Source of the DNA: Epibacterium sp. Ofav1-8
GTDB taxonomy: Bacteria > Pseudomonadota > Alphaproteobacteria > Rhodobacterales > Rhodobacteraceae
Length of the DNA stretch: 64,000 nt
NCBI RefSeq assembly: GCF_022348185.1
Contig: NZ_JAKRFD010000004.1
Location: forward strand, 62,001-126,000
Direction of reading: 5' to 3'
This document shows positions 47,095 to 56,044 of the stretch, one piece after another. The number at the start of each line of letters is the position of its first letter. Position 1 is the first letter of the stretch. The notes under the pieces are model-generated. The model saw only the letters and a list, made by a program, of their open reading frames with translations, ran no database searches and was not told where the DNA came from. The position numbers and the translations under genes were made by a program.

Positions 47095-47855
47095 GTCTTC
47101 ACCGCGCCAAACCGCCGGTCCCGGCGCCCATAGCTGCGACACAGGCGCGCCAGTTCCTCGGCGGTGAAATCCGGCCAGAGCGTATCGATGAACTCGTATT
47201 CGGCATAGGCCGACTGCCACAGCAGGAAGTTCGAAATCCGCGCCTCGCCCGAGGTCCGGATCACCAGATCCGGATCAGGCAACACATGGGTATCGAGGTA
47301 GCGCGGCAGCGTTTCCTCATCGACGTTTTCCGGGTCAAGCTTGCCATCGGCAACATCCTGGGCCAGCCGCTTGGTGGCGCGGGCGACCTCGTCGCGACCG
47401 CCGTAATTGAGCGCGATGGTCAGATGCGTGCCGTCATTGGTCTCGGTTTCACGCTCCAGCGCATCCATCAGCTGGATCAGTTTCCGATCCAGCCGCACCC
47501 GGTCGCCGATAAAGCGCACGCGCACGTTCTTGGCCGCCAGCGCCTTCATTTCCTTGGAGATATAGCGCCGGAACAGGCTCATCAGACCGGCAACTTCAAC
47601 CTGGGTGCGTTTCCAGTTCTCGGTCGAAAAGGCAAATATCGTCAGGTATTTGACCCCGAGGTCCGGACAGCATTCCACCACTTCGCGCACCCGGCGGGCA
47701 CCGGCGTGATGGCCAAACAGCCGCGGCCGCCCGCGTGCCTGCGCCCAACGACCATTGCCATCCATGATAATGGCAATGTGCCGGGGCCCGTCACCAGAGC
47801 CACCCGGGTCCGCTGCGTCTACGGCCGGTGTGCCGCTGTCCGTCCCAAAGGCCAT
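47091..47855 (-). CDS. uppS: Isoprenyl transferase (undecaprenyl diphosphate synthase)
   Basis: The 254-residue cis-prenyltransferase makes the lipid carrier for peptidoglycan. Catalytic D32 lies in IAIIMDGNGRWAQARG, followed by HHAGARRVREVVE, and RTSGEARISNFLLWQSAYAE closes the active site. It has no clear Shine-Dalgarno; it starts 9 bp after frr, so it may depend on coupling. Confidence 0.95.
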   Translation of the reverse strand: MAFGTDSGTPAVDAADPGGSGDGPRHIAIIMDGNGRWAQARGRPRLFGHHAGARRVREVVECCPDLGVKYLTIFAFSTENWKRTQVEVAGLMSLFRRYISKEMKALAAKNVRVRFIGDRVRLDRKLIQLMDALERETETNDGTHLTIALNYGGRDEVARATKRLAQDVADGKLDPENVDEETLPRYLDTHVLPDPDLVIRTSGEARISNFLLWQSAYAEYEFIDTLWPDFTAEELARLCRSYGRRDRRFGAVKT

Positions 47856-47864
47856 AAGCGCGGA

Positions 47865-48428
47865 TCAGACCTGCATGATTTCGGCTTGCTTGGTTTCAAG
47901 CGCATCATCGACGGATTTGATCATCTTGTCGGTCAGTTCCTGGACCTCGGTCTCCCAGAATTTCTGGTCGTCCTCGGACATGCCGTCGGCCTTGGCCTTC
48001 TTGATCTGGTCCATGCCGTCGCGACGCACGTTGCGGATCGAGACCCGGGCGTGTTCGGCGTATTGGCCCGCCACCTTGCCCAGCTCGCGGCGGCGCTCTT
48101 CGTTCAGCTCCGGGATCGGCAGCATGATGATGGTGCCATTGAGCTGCGGGTTGATGCCAAGACCCGACTCGCGGATCGCTTTCTCCACCTTGCCCACGAG
48201 GGATTTGTCCCAGACATTGATGGTGACCATGCGCGGTTCCGGCACGTTCACGGTGCCGACCTGGTTGATCGGTGTCATCGAGCCGTAGGCGTCGACCATC
48301 ACCGGCTCCAGCATCGAGGCGGAGGCGCGACCGGTCCGCAACGACGCGAATTCGGTCTTCAGGTTCGCCATCGCACCATCCATGCGGCGTTTCAGGTCAT
48401 CGGTGTCCAGTTCGAAATCATCAGACAT
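47865..48428 (-). CDS. frr: Ribosome-recycling factor
   Basis: The 187-residue factor splits post-termination ribosomes with EF-G. It shows the three-helix-bundle pattern with [44 protein letters not shown] and [13 protein letters not shown]. It follows pyrH after a 189-bp gap and leads into uppS-cdsA. Confidence 0.97.
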   Translation of the reverse strand: MSDDFELDTDDLKRRMDGAMANLKTEFASLRTGRASASMLEPVMVDAYGSMTPINQVGTVNVPEPRMVTINVWDKSLVGKVEKAIRESGLGINPQLNGTIIMLPIPELNEERRRELGKVAGQYAEHARVSIRNVRRDGMDQIKKAKADGMSEDDQKFWETEVQELTDKMIKSVDDALETKQAEIMQV

Positions 48429-48617
48429 GCTGCTCTCCCCTTGCTTGAGGCGGTCTTGAGGACGGCTCTTACGCCATCAGGTGTCTCTTGTATAGCGATC
48501 TCGGCGGACAAACACCCGCGAAACCTTCGGAACGTGGTGAAATTCCACGCAAAACAGGCGCCGGACTGGCGACGGCGCGAGGCGCCGTTCACCCTGGCCC
48601 AGTCAGCCGCAACCCTG

Positions 48618-49367
48618 TCAGCCGTGCACCTTGGTATAGGTGCCCTCGCCCGCCAGAACGCCCCGGAACCCGCCGGGTTCATCAAGGCCAAAGACAATCA
48701 GGGGCAGATTGTTGTCGCGCGCCAGCGCGATGGCAGAGGCATCCATGACCTTGAGACGTTTCGCCAGAACATCGTCATAGCTGACGCTGTCATACCGCTT
48801 GGCATCATCGTTGGTCTTGGGATCCTTGTCATAGACACCATCGACGCCGTTCTTGCCCATGAAGATCGCTTCGCAATTCATTTCATTGGCCCGCAGCGTG
48901 GCGGCGGTGTCGGTGGTGAAATAGGGGTTGCCGGTGCCGGCAGCAAAAATGCAGACCCGCTTTTTCTCCAGGTGACGCACCGCGCGGCGGCGGATGTAGG
49001 GCTCTGCCACCTCATCCATGCGGATGGCGGAAATCACCCGTGTGAACACGCCCAGATCCTCGAGCGCTGATTGCATCCCCAGCGCGTTCATGACGGTGGC
49101 CAGCATCCCCATGTAGTCCGCCGTGGTGCGCTCCATCCCCTGGGCAGAACCGGACAGCCCGCGAAAGATGTTGCCGCCGCCGATCACCATGCAGATCTCG
49201 ACGCCAAGGTCGTGCACCGACTTCACCTCTTCGGCGATTCTGCGCACGGTTGGCGGGTGCAGGCCGAACCCCTGCGTTCCCATCAGGGCCTCGCCGGAAA
49301 TCTTCAGCATCACACGGTTATAGCTGGCGGCCGTCGAGACGTCCGGCTGGTCAGGGGTTTCGGGCAT
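48618..49367 (-). CDS. pyrH: Uridylate kinase
   Basis: The 249-residue kinase phosphorylates UMP. It has [11 protein letters not shown], the [18 protein letters not shown] loop, and [34 protein letters not shown] is near the end. A GGAG site lies 8 bases before the ATG. It heads the pyrH-frr-uppS-cdsA-dxr-rseP run and is divergent from miaA. Confidence 0.97.
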   Translation of the reverse strand: MPETPDQPDVSTAASYNRVMLKISGEALMGTQGFGLHPPTVRRIAEEVKSVHDLGVEICMVIGGGNIFRGLSGSAQGMERTTADYMGMLATVMNALGMQSALEDLGVFTRVISAIRMDEVAEPYIRRRAVRHLEKKRVCIFAAGTGNPYFTTDTAATLRANEMNCEAIFMGKNGVDGVYDKDPKTNDDAKRYDSVSYDDVLAKRLKVMDASAIALARDNNLPLIVFGLDEPGGFRGVLAGEGTYTKVHG

Positions 49368-49517
49368 GTTGCGCTCCGCAATATGTCGGGGTTAAATCTC
49401 GCGGCAAAATGGAGCAAAAGCCGCCGAGGATCAATCCGGGCTGCCGGATAATTGCCGATCTTCTTCGGGCTCTCCCTCTGACATGGATGCGTTCCCCGAG
49501 GCGCGCAGCGGAAAACA

Positions 49518-50384
49518 TTGATAGATTTGACAAATATCCCCGCCGACCGTCCTGTGCTGATCGCCGGCCCGACAGCCTCCGGCAAATCGGAGCTGGCGCT
49601 GCGCATCGCCGACCGGGATGGCGGCGTCATCGTGAACGCCGATGCAAGCCAGGTCTACGCGTGCTGGCGGGTGGTTACGGCCCGTCCCAGCGTAGAGGAC
49701 GAATCCCGTGCGCCGCATCGGCTTTATGGTCATCTGAGCCATGACGCGCCCTATTCTGCCGGGCACTGGCTGCGCGAGGTCGCACCGCTGCTGACCGGGC
49801 CCGAGCGGCCCATTATCGTCGGCGGCACCGGGCTCTATTTCCTGGCGCTGACCGAAGGCATGGCAGAAATCCCCGCCACACCGGCCCCGGTCCGTGCCGA
49901 AGCCGACCTGATGTCGCTGGAGGCCCTGTCCGCAGAGCTGGATGCAGAGACATGTGCCCGTATCGACATGCAGAATCGCGCGCGCGTGCAACGGGCCTGG
50001 GAGGTGTTGCGGGCCACCGGACGACCGCTGGCGCAATGGCAGAATGACACCCCGCCCCCGTTGCTGCCCCCCGAGGCCTGTACCGCGTTGGTGGTCGAGG
50101 CGGAGCGCGACTGGCTGGAGGCGCGTATCCGGCACCGGTTTTCGCGAATGATGGCGGCGGGGGCCCTGGAGGAAGCCCGCGCCATGCAGAGCCGGTACGA
50201 TCCCGCGCTGCCCTCCTGCAAGGCGATCGGGGTGCCGGAACTGATGGCCCATCTGCGCGGCGAACTCACGGTCGAGGAAACCGCGGAACGGGCCTCCATC
50301 GCCACCCGTCAATATGCCAAACGACAGCGGACCTGGTTCCGCGCCCGCATGTCGCAATGGTTAAAACTGGTACCGGAACCGTAA
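49518..50384 (+). CDS. miaA: tRNA dimethylallyltransferase
   Basis: The 288-residue enzyme adds a dimethylallyl group to A37 of tRNAs reading UNN codons. The Walker A motif [17 protein letters not shown] is near residue 12, followed by [25 protein letters not shown] and [14 protein letters not shown]. No in-frame ATG exists upstream of the conserved part, so it starts with TTG, either 49518 or 49527; a GGAAAA stretch favours the first. It is divergent from pyrH. Confidence 0.93.
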   Translation: MIDLTNIPADRPVLIAGPTASGKSELALRIADRDGGVIVNADASQVYACWRVVTARPSVEDESRAPHRLYGHLSHDAPYSAGHWLREVAPLLTGPERPIIVGGTGLYFLALTEGMAEIPATPAPVRAEADLMSLEALSAELDAETCARIDMQNRARVQRAWEVLRATGRPLAQWQNDTPPPLLPPEACTALVVEAERDWLEARIRHRFSRMMAAGALEEARAMQSRYDPALPSCKAIGVPELMAHLRGELTVEETAERASIATRQYAKRQRTWFRARMSQWLKLVPEP

Positions 50385-50394
50385 AAACGCGGCA

Positions 50395-50420
50395 AAATCC
50401 GCTTCTGTAACAGCGGTTTT
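50395..50420 (+). terminator. Probable terminator after miaA
   Basis: A short stem CCGCT (50399-50403) with AGCGG (50412-50416) encloses an 8-base loop and is followed by TTTTTGG; AAAA precedes it. Confidence 0.5.
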
Positions 50421-50516
50421 TGGCCTTCTGGCGAAAAAGCGGCAAAAAAATTGATCGAATCACGCGCGCGGGTCAAGGTCCCATGCACTTAGGATTGGAA
50501 CGACCTGAACGCCGCC

Positions 50517-51347
50517 ATGTCATATGCCCCGCCTCTCTCCGGCCCGCTGGACGTCAGCCCGCTGCTGCGGCTCGTGTCCGGCGATTCCTGGCAGGTGGAA
50601 CTGGCGCATGAACGTGACTGCCACCTGTTGATCTGGGTCACCCGGGGCCAGGGACGGGCGCTGCTGGATGGGCAGCGTCGCGGTTTTGGCCCTCATACGG
50701 TGCTGTCGATTCCCGCGCGATCGCTGTTTTCGCTGGAAGTCGGGCGCCAGAGCATCGGACAGGTGCTGCGCATTGGCGAAACCATGCCCTGCGCCCTGCC
50801 CGACCAGCCGATGCAGATGCGGATCGGTGATATGCAGGAACAGGCCCGTCTCAACACATTGTTCGAGGCGACCCAGCGCGAACAGCAGTTGGGGGACACC
50901 CACAGCCCCCGCGCAATCCTCAGCTACGGCGAACTCATCGGCATCCACCTGCAACGCCTGTGGGCGGCAGCGCCCGAGAATGGCAAGGTCAGCGCGGCCC
51001 GACGCCTGTCGCGGGCCTTTTGCCAGCGGCTTGCTGCGGATTCCGAGGGCGTCTTCAACATGGCGGGCCACGCGGCGGAACTGGGGGTGACGCCGACGCA
51101 TCTGACCCGGGTCTGCAAGCAGGAAACCGGCAAGACCGCCGCCGCGCTGCTGACCGAACGCCAGTTGCACGCCGCTCGCAGCCTGTTGGTCCGCACCAGC
51201 CTGCCGATGCGCGACATTGCCCATTCGCTGGGCTTTGGCAGCGCGGCTTATTTCACCCGTTTCATCACCCAGCACACCGGCGAAACCCCCAGCGCCCTGC
51301 GCAAGATGGCACGCGAGTCGGCCCGCCCCGCGGCGCTGGCGTCCTGA
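50517..51347 (+). CDS. AraC-family transcriptional regulator
   Basis: The 276-residue protein has an N-terminal cupin-like sensor part (LIWVTRGQGRALLDGQRRG). Its C-terminal AraC DNA-binding domain has two helix-turn-helices: HAAELGVTPTHLTRVCKQET, and MRDIAHSLGFGSAAYFTRFI with the typical GETPSALRK end. It lies 260 bp upstream of and in line with an oligopeptide-type ABC transporter, so it may control that operon, but AraC regulators next to transporters can also act elsewhere. Confidence 0.88.
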   Translation: MSYAPPLSGPLDVSPLLRLVSGDSWQVELAHERDCHLLIWVTRGQGRALLDGQRRGFGPHTVLSIPARSLFSLEVGRQSIGQVLRIGETMPCALPDQPMQMRIGDMQEQARLNTLFEATQREQQLGDTHSPRAILSYGELIGIHLQRLWAAAPENGKVSAARRLSRAFCQRLAADSEGVFNMAGHAAELGVTPTHLTRVCKQETGKTAAALLTERQLHAARSLLVRTSLPMRDIAHSLGFGSAAYFTRFITQHTGETPSALRKMARESARPAALAS

Positions 51348-51606
51348 CATCGGTGCGTGTATCCTGATTGCGCCACCAAACTGGACACAAGTGTCGTTTT
51401 GTCAAAACCGACAGGGAGAATGTCGCATTTTTACCGTCTGGTGCCGATACTGTGCATTGACGTCGGCCCGGATCTGTTGCCGTATGGTGAGGCTGAGAAA
51501 CATTGTGACAATTCAACTACCTCAGCGCGATATAAAATAGCCCGCGACTGAGAACCTCGTGACCGAGGGCGCCCTTCAAATGACGGTCTAGAACAGGGAG
51601 ACATCA

Positions 51607-53271
51607 ATGACCACCACCACACTCAAGAGCTCGACCCCCCATTGGGCGGCAGAGATGCACGCGCAGGAACTGAAAGCCGGCAAGATCTCCCGGCGCGAAT
51701 TCCTGACCCGTGCCACCGCTCTGGGCGTATCCGCCACTGCCGCCTACGGCATGATCGGCCTGTCCGCCCCGGCCCGCGCTGCCGGCGACATGCAGGAAGG
51801 CGGCACCATGCGTGTCCAGATGAACGTCCGCGGCCTGAAGGATCCGCGCACCTATGACTGGTCCGAAATCGGCAACGAGACCCGCGGCACGCTGGAGTAT
51901 CTGGTCGAATACAACAACGACGGCACCTTCACCCCCATGCTGCTGGAAAGCTGGGAAGTGAACGACAGCGCCGACGAATATACATTGAATGTCCGCAAGG
52001 GCGTGAAATGGAACAACGGCGACGATTTCACCGCCGAGGACGTGGCGCGCAACATCGCCGGCTGGTGCGACAAGGACATGGAAGGCAACTCCATGGCCGG
52101 CCGTTTCGGCAGCCTGATCGACCCCGACACCAACAAGGCCATCGACGGCGCGATCGAGGTGGTCGACAGCCACACCGTGAAGCTGAAGCTTCCGAACTCC
52201 GACATCTCGATCATTCCGGGCATGGCGGACTATCCGGCGGCGATCACCCACGCCAGCTTTAGCGCGGATGATGCACAGAACGCGGTCGGCACCGGCCCCT
52301 ATCTGATCTCCGAACTCGAGGTCGGCGTGAAATGCACCCTGACCCGCAACGAGGACCACACCTGGTGGGGCGAAGAGGTCTTTGGCCGTCCGGCGCTGGA
52401 CAGCATCGAATACATCGACTTCGGCACCGACCCGTCCTCGTGGCTGTCGGCGCTGGAAGCGGAAGAAGTGGACATGCTCTACGAATCCGTGGGCGAATTC
52501 ATCGACGTGATGGACGCGCTGGGCTTTGTGAAGTCCGAAGTTGTGACCATGTCCACCATCGTGATCCGTCCCAACCAGCTGGCCGAGATCGATGGCAAGA
52601 AGCCCTATGCCGATCAGCGCGTGCGCAAGGCGTTGCAGATGGCGATCGACAATGATGTCTGCCTGGAACTGGGATATGGCAACCGCGGCGTTGTCGCCGA
52701 GCATCACCATGTCGGCCCGGCGCACCCGGAATATGCCGAACTGCCCAAGCAGGAAGTCGATGTCGAAGGCGCCCGCGCCCTGATGGAAGAAGCCGGCATG
52801 ATGGATTTCGAGCACGAGATCATCTCCATCGACGACGACTGGCGCAAGAACACCACCGATGCGGTGGCCGCTCAGCTGCGCGACGCGGGCTTCAAGGTGA
52901 AGCGCACCGTCCTGCCCGGCTCCACCTTCTGGAACGACTGGACCAAATATCCGTTCAGCTCCACCAACTGGAACCACCGTCCGCTTGGCGTTCAGATCTG
53001 GGCGCTGGCCTATCGTTCGGGCGAGGCCTGGAACGAATTCGGCTGGTCCAACGAGGAGTTCGATCAGATCCTGTCCGACGCGCTGGCGATCGCCGATGCC
53101 GACAAGCGCCGCGAAATCGTCGCCAAGGGCGAGAAGCTGATCCAGGACGAGGGTGTCACCATCCAGCCCTACTGGAAATCACTGTTCCGCCACATGCGCG
53201 AGGGCGTGATGGGGGCTGACATGCACATCTCCTACGAGCACCACCACTACAAGTGGGGCTGGGCGGCCTGA
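51607..53271 (+). CDS. ABC transporter substrate-binding protein, family 5 (peptide/opine type)
   Basis: The 554-residue protein has a Tat signal: twin Arg in SRREFLTRA (residues 28-36) followed by a hydrophobic stretch to SAPARAAG. The mature part fits family 5 extracellular solute-binding proteins ([20 protein letters not shown], and [19 protein letters not shown]). It is the first gene of the transporter; GGGAG precedes the ATG. Tat export suggests it folds before crossing the membrane. The ligand cannot be read from the sequence; peptides, opines or oligosaccharides are possible. Confidence 0.92.
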   Translation: MTTTTLKSSTPHWAAEMHAQELKAGKISRREFLTRATALGVSATAAYGMIGLSAPARAAGDMQEGGTMRVQMNVRGLKDPRTYDWSEIGNETRGTLEYLVEYNNDGTFTPMLLESWEVNDSADEYTLNVRKGVKWNNGDDFTAEDVARNIAGWCDKDMEGNSMAGRFGSLIDPDTNKAIDGAIEVVDSHTVKLKLPNSDISIIPGMADYPAAITHASFSADDAQNAVGTGPYLISELEVGVKCTLTRNEDHTWWGEEVFGRPALDSIEYIDFGTDPSSWLSALEAEEVDMLYESVGEFIDVMDALGFVKSEVVTMSTIVIRPNQLAEIDGKKPYADQRVRKALQMAIDNDVCLELGYGNRGVVAEHHHVGPAHPEYAELPKQEVDVEGARALMEEAGMMDFEHEIISIDDDWRKNTTDAVAAQLRDAGFKVKRTVLPGSTFWNDWTKYPFSSTNWNHRPLGVQIWALAYRSGEAWNEFGWSNEEFDQILSDALAIADADKRREIVAKGEKLIQDEGVTIQPYWKSLFRHMREGVMGADMHISYEHHHYKWGWAA

Positions 53272-53305
53272 TCGCCTGAGATCACGCCCACGCCTGATGC
53301 TCCGT

Positions 53306-53327
53306 CCCCGGCCCCTGCGGTCCGGGG
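53306..53327 (+). terminator. Stem-loop between substrate-binding protein and permease genes
   Basis: CCCCGG (53306-53311) pairs with CCGGGG (53322-53327) across a 10-base loop in the 174-bp gap. There is no T-tract, so it likely protects the upstream mRNA, allowing more binding protein than permease, rather than fully terminating. Confidence 0.45.
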
Positions 53328-53445
53328 GCGGACAACCCAAAGAAAAACAAGAACAGCTACACGATAAAAACGGCCCCCACCGGATCGGAAGACCCAGTTC
53401 CGGACCGCATCAGGGCCAGCCGACCGCCAGTCTGCAGGGGATCAC

Positions 53446-54498
53446 ATGGGACTATTCATATTGCGTCGTTCGGGCGTGATGATCATCACGGCATTGTGCC
53501 TGACGTTCATCGTGTTCTTTCTGACCAACCTCTATCCGAACCTTGAAAAACTCGCCAAGACCGAGGGCAACTTCCGCATGTCGGACGAGGCCGTCGCCAG
53601 TTGGCTTGAGAAGAACGGCTACGCCCAGCCCATAGCGGTGAAATACGGCCAGTGGCTCGGGGTTGTGCCCGGCTGGACCCGCACCGAAGACGGCACGGTG
53701 ACCGGCCGCTGTCTGGATGGCGGCGTCTCGCCCGAAGTGGCGGCGGATGCGCCGCGCTATTGTGGCATCATCCAGGGCGACTGGGGCTATTCGACCCGGT
53801 TCAAGACCGAGGTCGGCGAAATCATCGAAACCCGTCTGGGCAACACCGGCTACCTGATGATGTGGGTGCTGATCCTGATGGTGCCCTCCGCACTCATCAT
53901 CGGCGTCCTGGCCGGCATGCGCGAGGGATCGGCCACCGACCGGTCGCTGTCGACCCTGTCGATCATGACCACGGCCACCCCCGAATATGTCTCCGGCGTG
54001 ATCTTCATCGCGGTGTTTGCCTCCTCCACCGTGGGGCTCAAATGGTTCAAGGGCACCGCCACGGCGGCAATGGAGAACCCGACGTTCGAGAACTTCTTCC
54101 TGCCGGTGCTGACCATCGCGCTCTATGGCATGGGCTATATCGCGCGGATGACGCGCGCCTCGATGACAGAGGTGATGACCGCGCAATATATCCGCACCGC
54201 GCGCCTCAAAGGGGTCAGCTTTCCGAACATCGTTCTGAAACACGCCCTGCGCAACGCGCTGATCGCCCCCTTCACGGTCATCATGCTCCAGTTCCCCTGG
54301 CTCCTGAACGGCGTGGTCATCGTGGAAAGCCTGTTCAACTACAAAGGCTTTGGCTGGGCGCTTGTGGAGGCCGCCAGCAACAACGACATCGAGCTGCTTC
54401 TTGCGGTCTCCGTTGTCTCCGTCGTCGTGGTTCTGTTGACGCAGCTGATTTCCGATATCGGCTATATCTTCCTGAACCCACGTATCCGTATCTCTTAA
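53446..54498 (+). CDS. ABC transporter permease, DppB type
   Basis: The 350-residue permease has an N-terminal helix, a long periplasmic segment with two cysteines (GRCLDGGVSPEVAADAPRYC), and a core with the EAA-type coupling loop (RTARLKGVSFPNIVLKHALR). Five to six helices follow the usual DppB pattern. AGGGG lies close before the ATG. It pairs with the downstream DppC-type permease to form the membrane pore. Confidence 0.92.
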   Translation: MGLFILRRSGVMIITALCLTFIVFFLTNLYPNLEKLAKTEGNFRMSDEAVASWLEKNGYAQPIAVKYGQWLGVVPGWTRTEDGTVTGRCLDGGVSPEVAADAPRYCGIIQGDWGYSTRFKTEVGEIIETRLGNTGYLMMWVLILMVPSALIIGVLAGMREGSATDRSLSTLSIMTTATPEYVSGVIFIAVFASSTVGLKWFKGTATAAMENPTFENFFLPVLTIALYGMGYIARMTRASMTEVMTAQYIRTARLKGVSFPNIVLKHALRNALIAPFTVIMLQFPWLLNGVVIVESLFNYKGFGWALVEAASNNDIELLLAVSVVSVVVVLLTQLISDIGYIFLNPRIRIS

Positions 54499-54513
54499 GG
54501 CAGGAGGCTTTTC

Positions 54514-55950
54514 ATGGATCCCTTGACCTGGACAGGCGCTCTTGCCTTTCTCAACCCGATCTACCAGATCGCGCTTCTGCTGCTGGCTGCGGCGATCGTG
54601 ATCTGGATGGTGATGTCCATCCTCAGCGCCGGCACCCGTCAGGTGGCCAATGCGGACGGCACCGTCACGCTGGCGGGCAATCCGCAGGCGATGGCGAGCC
54701 TGGGCGTGCGCTTTGCGTTCCTTGCGGTCGCCGCCCTGTCGCTGGCCTACCTCCTGCTGGGGCTGGTGATGAACACCGGCGCCGGCATCGTCGGCGCGAT
54801 GTCGCGCCAACTGCTGCCGACCTGGGTCGCGCTGGTTGTGCTCTTTGGCCTGTCGATCAGCTTCAAGCGTCGCCTCGGCCTCTATGGCAAACTGTTTGAC
54901 AGCCCCATCGGCATGATCGGCTTTGGCCTTGTCATGTTCTGGGTGTTCACCGGAATCTTTGCCGCCGCCGACCTGATCGCCACGCATGACCCGCTGGCAC
55001 AGGTCTCCGGCATGAAGAACAAGGTTCCCGGCACACCGCTGCGTGGGGCCGAAGACGGCGAATACGCCTGGTATCTTCTGGGCGGTGACAACCTCGCCCG
55101 CGACGTGTTCTCGCGCATGGTCAAAGGCGCCTGGGAGGTGCTGAAATACGCGCCGCTGGCCACGCTCTTTGCCTTTATGGTGGGGATCACCCTGGGGCTT
55201 CCGGCGGGCTACTACGGTGGTCGTCTGGATACGGTGCTGTCGTTCCTTGCCAACCTCATCCTCGCCTTCCCGGTGATCCTGCTGTTCTATCTGCTGGTGA
55301 CGCCGGAGATCGTGGCCACCGGCCTGCCGCAGTTCATGGCTGTCGTGCTCTTTGCCTTTCCGATGGTGTTCTGCGGCGTGTTGATCCACTCGCGGTTCCG
55401 CACCCAGCCCAACAAGGACTACATGTGGCTGGCGCTGGTGCTGGTGCCCATGTTCCTGCTCTACATGTCGCTGATCAATGCGCGCGGCTCCAAGATCGAC
55501 TTCTGGCCGCTTGATTTCTTTGACATTCCCGGCGGCGTGCTGGTGGTGTTCGTGTCGGTGGTCTTTGTGAACTCGCCCACCGTGTTCCGCATCGTTCGCG
55601 GCCTGGCGCTGGACATCAAGACCCGCGATTACGTGGCTGCGGCGCAGACCCGGGGCGAGCGGCCCTGGTACATCATGCTGTGGGAGATCCTGCCCAACGT
55701 GCGCGGTCCGCTGATCGTCGATTTCTGCCTGCGCATCGGCTACACCACGATCCTGCTTGGGACGCTCGGCTTCTTTGGCCTCGGCCTGCCGCCGGAAAGC
55801 CCGGATTGGGGCTCCACGATCAACGACGGGCGCAAGCTGTTGTCGATCTACCTGCACCCGGCCCTGCCGCCCGCGGTGGCGCTGATGAGCCTGGTGCTGG
55901 GCCTCAACCTGCTGGCCGACGGCCTGCGCGAAGAGAGCCTCAAGGACTGA
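54514..55950 (+). CDS. ABC transporter permease, DppC type, with N-terminal extension
   Basis: The 478-residue permease is longer than typical DppC (about 300). The first 130 residues carry three extra hydrophobic segments, for example LNPIYQIALLLLAAAIVIWM and RFAFLAVAALSLAYLLLGLV. The canonical first helix begins near residue 133 (IGMIGFGLVMFWVFTGIFAA). The coupling loop AAAQTRGERPWYIMLWEILP and the end LNLLADGLREESLKD are normal. The extra helices are unusual and may dock an accessory factor or change pore assembly. Confidence 0.9.
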   Translation: MDPLTWTGALAFLNPIYQIALLLLAAAIVIWMVMSILSAGTRQVANADGTVTLAGNPQAMASLGVRFAFLAVAALSLAYLLLGLVMNTGAGIVGAMSRQLLPTWVALVVLFGLSISFKRRLGLYGKLFDSPIGMIGFGLVMFWVFTGIFAAADLIATHDPLAQVSGMKNKVPGTPLRGAEDGEYAWYLLGGDNLARDVFSRMVKGAWEVLKYAPLATLFAFMVGITLGLPAGYYGGRLDTVLSFLANLILAFPVILLFYLLVTPEIVATGLPQFMAVVLFAFPMVFCGVLIHSRFRTQPNKDYMWLALVLVPMFLLYMSLINARGSKIDFWPLDFFDIPGGVLVVFVSVVFVNSPTVFRIVRGLALDIKTRDYVAAAQTRGERPWYIMLWEILPNVRGPLIVDFCLRIGYTTILLGTLGFFGLGLPPESPDWGSTINDGRKLLSIYLHPALPPAVALMSLVLGLNLLADGLREESLKD

Positions 55951-55960
55951 TGTGAGCTTT

Positions 55961-56012
55961 GCCGGGGGCACCGCCCCCGGCCCCCAAGATATTCAGGGCC
56001 AAAAGAAGCGAT
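55961..56012 (+). repeat. Rhodobacteraceae-type intergenic GC-hairpin repeat
   Basis: A hairpin GCCGGGGGC (55961-55969) / GCCCCCGGC (55973-55981) is followed by CCCCAAGATATTCAGGGCCA and AAAGAAG. This resembles an intergenic element (GC hairpin, then GATATT, then GGCCAAAAGAAG) that I recall as frequent in Rhodobacteraceae genomes. Only one copy is visible here, so the repeat status is from family memory. Confidence 0.45.
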
Positions 56013-56044
56013 CCCATATCGCCCGGCCCACCAGGGAGACAAAG

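Noticed and set aside
53452-55971. Very long open frame antisense to both ABC permeases (and similar long antisense frames over guaA, recG, mttB and others)
   Set aside because: These come from strong third-position GC bias. They are low-complexity Arg/His/Gln-rich, lack ribosome-binding sites and overlap clear genes.
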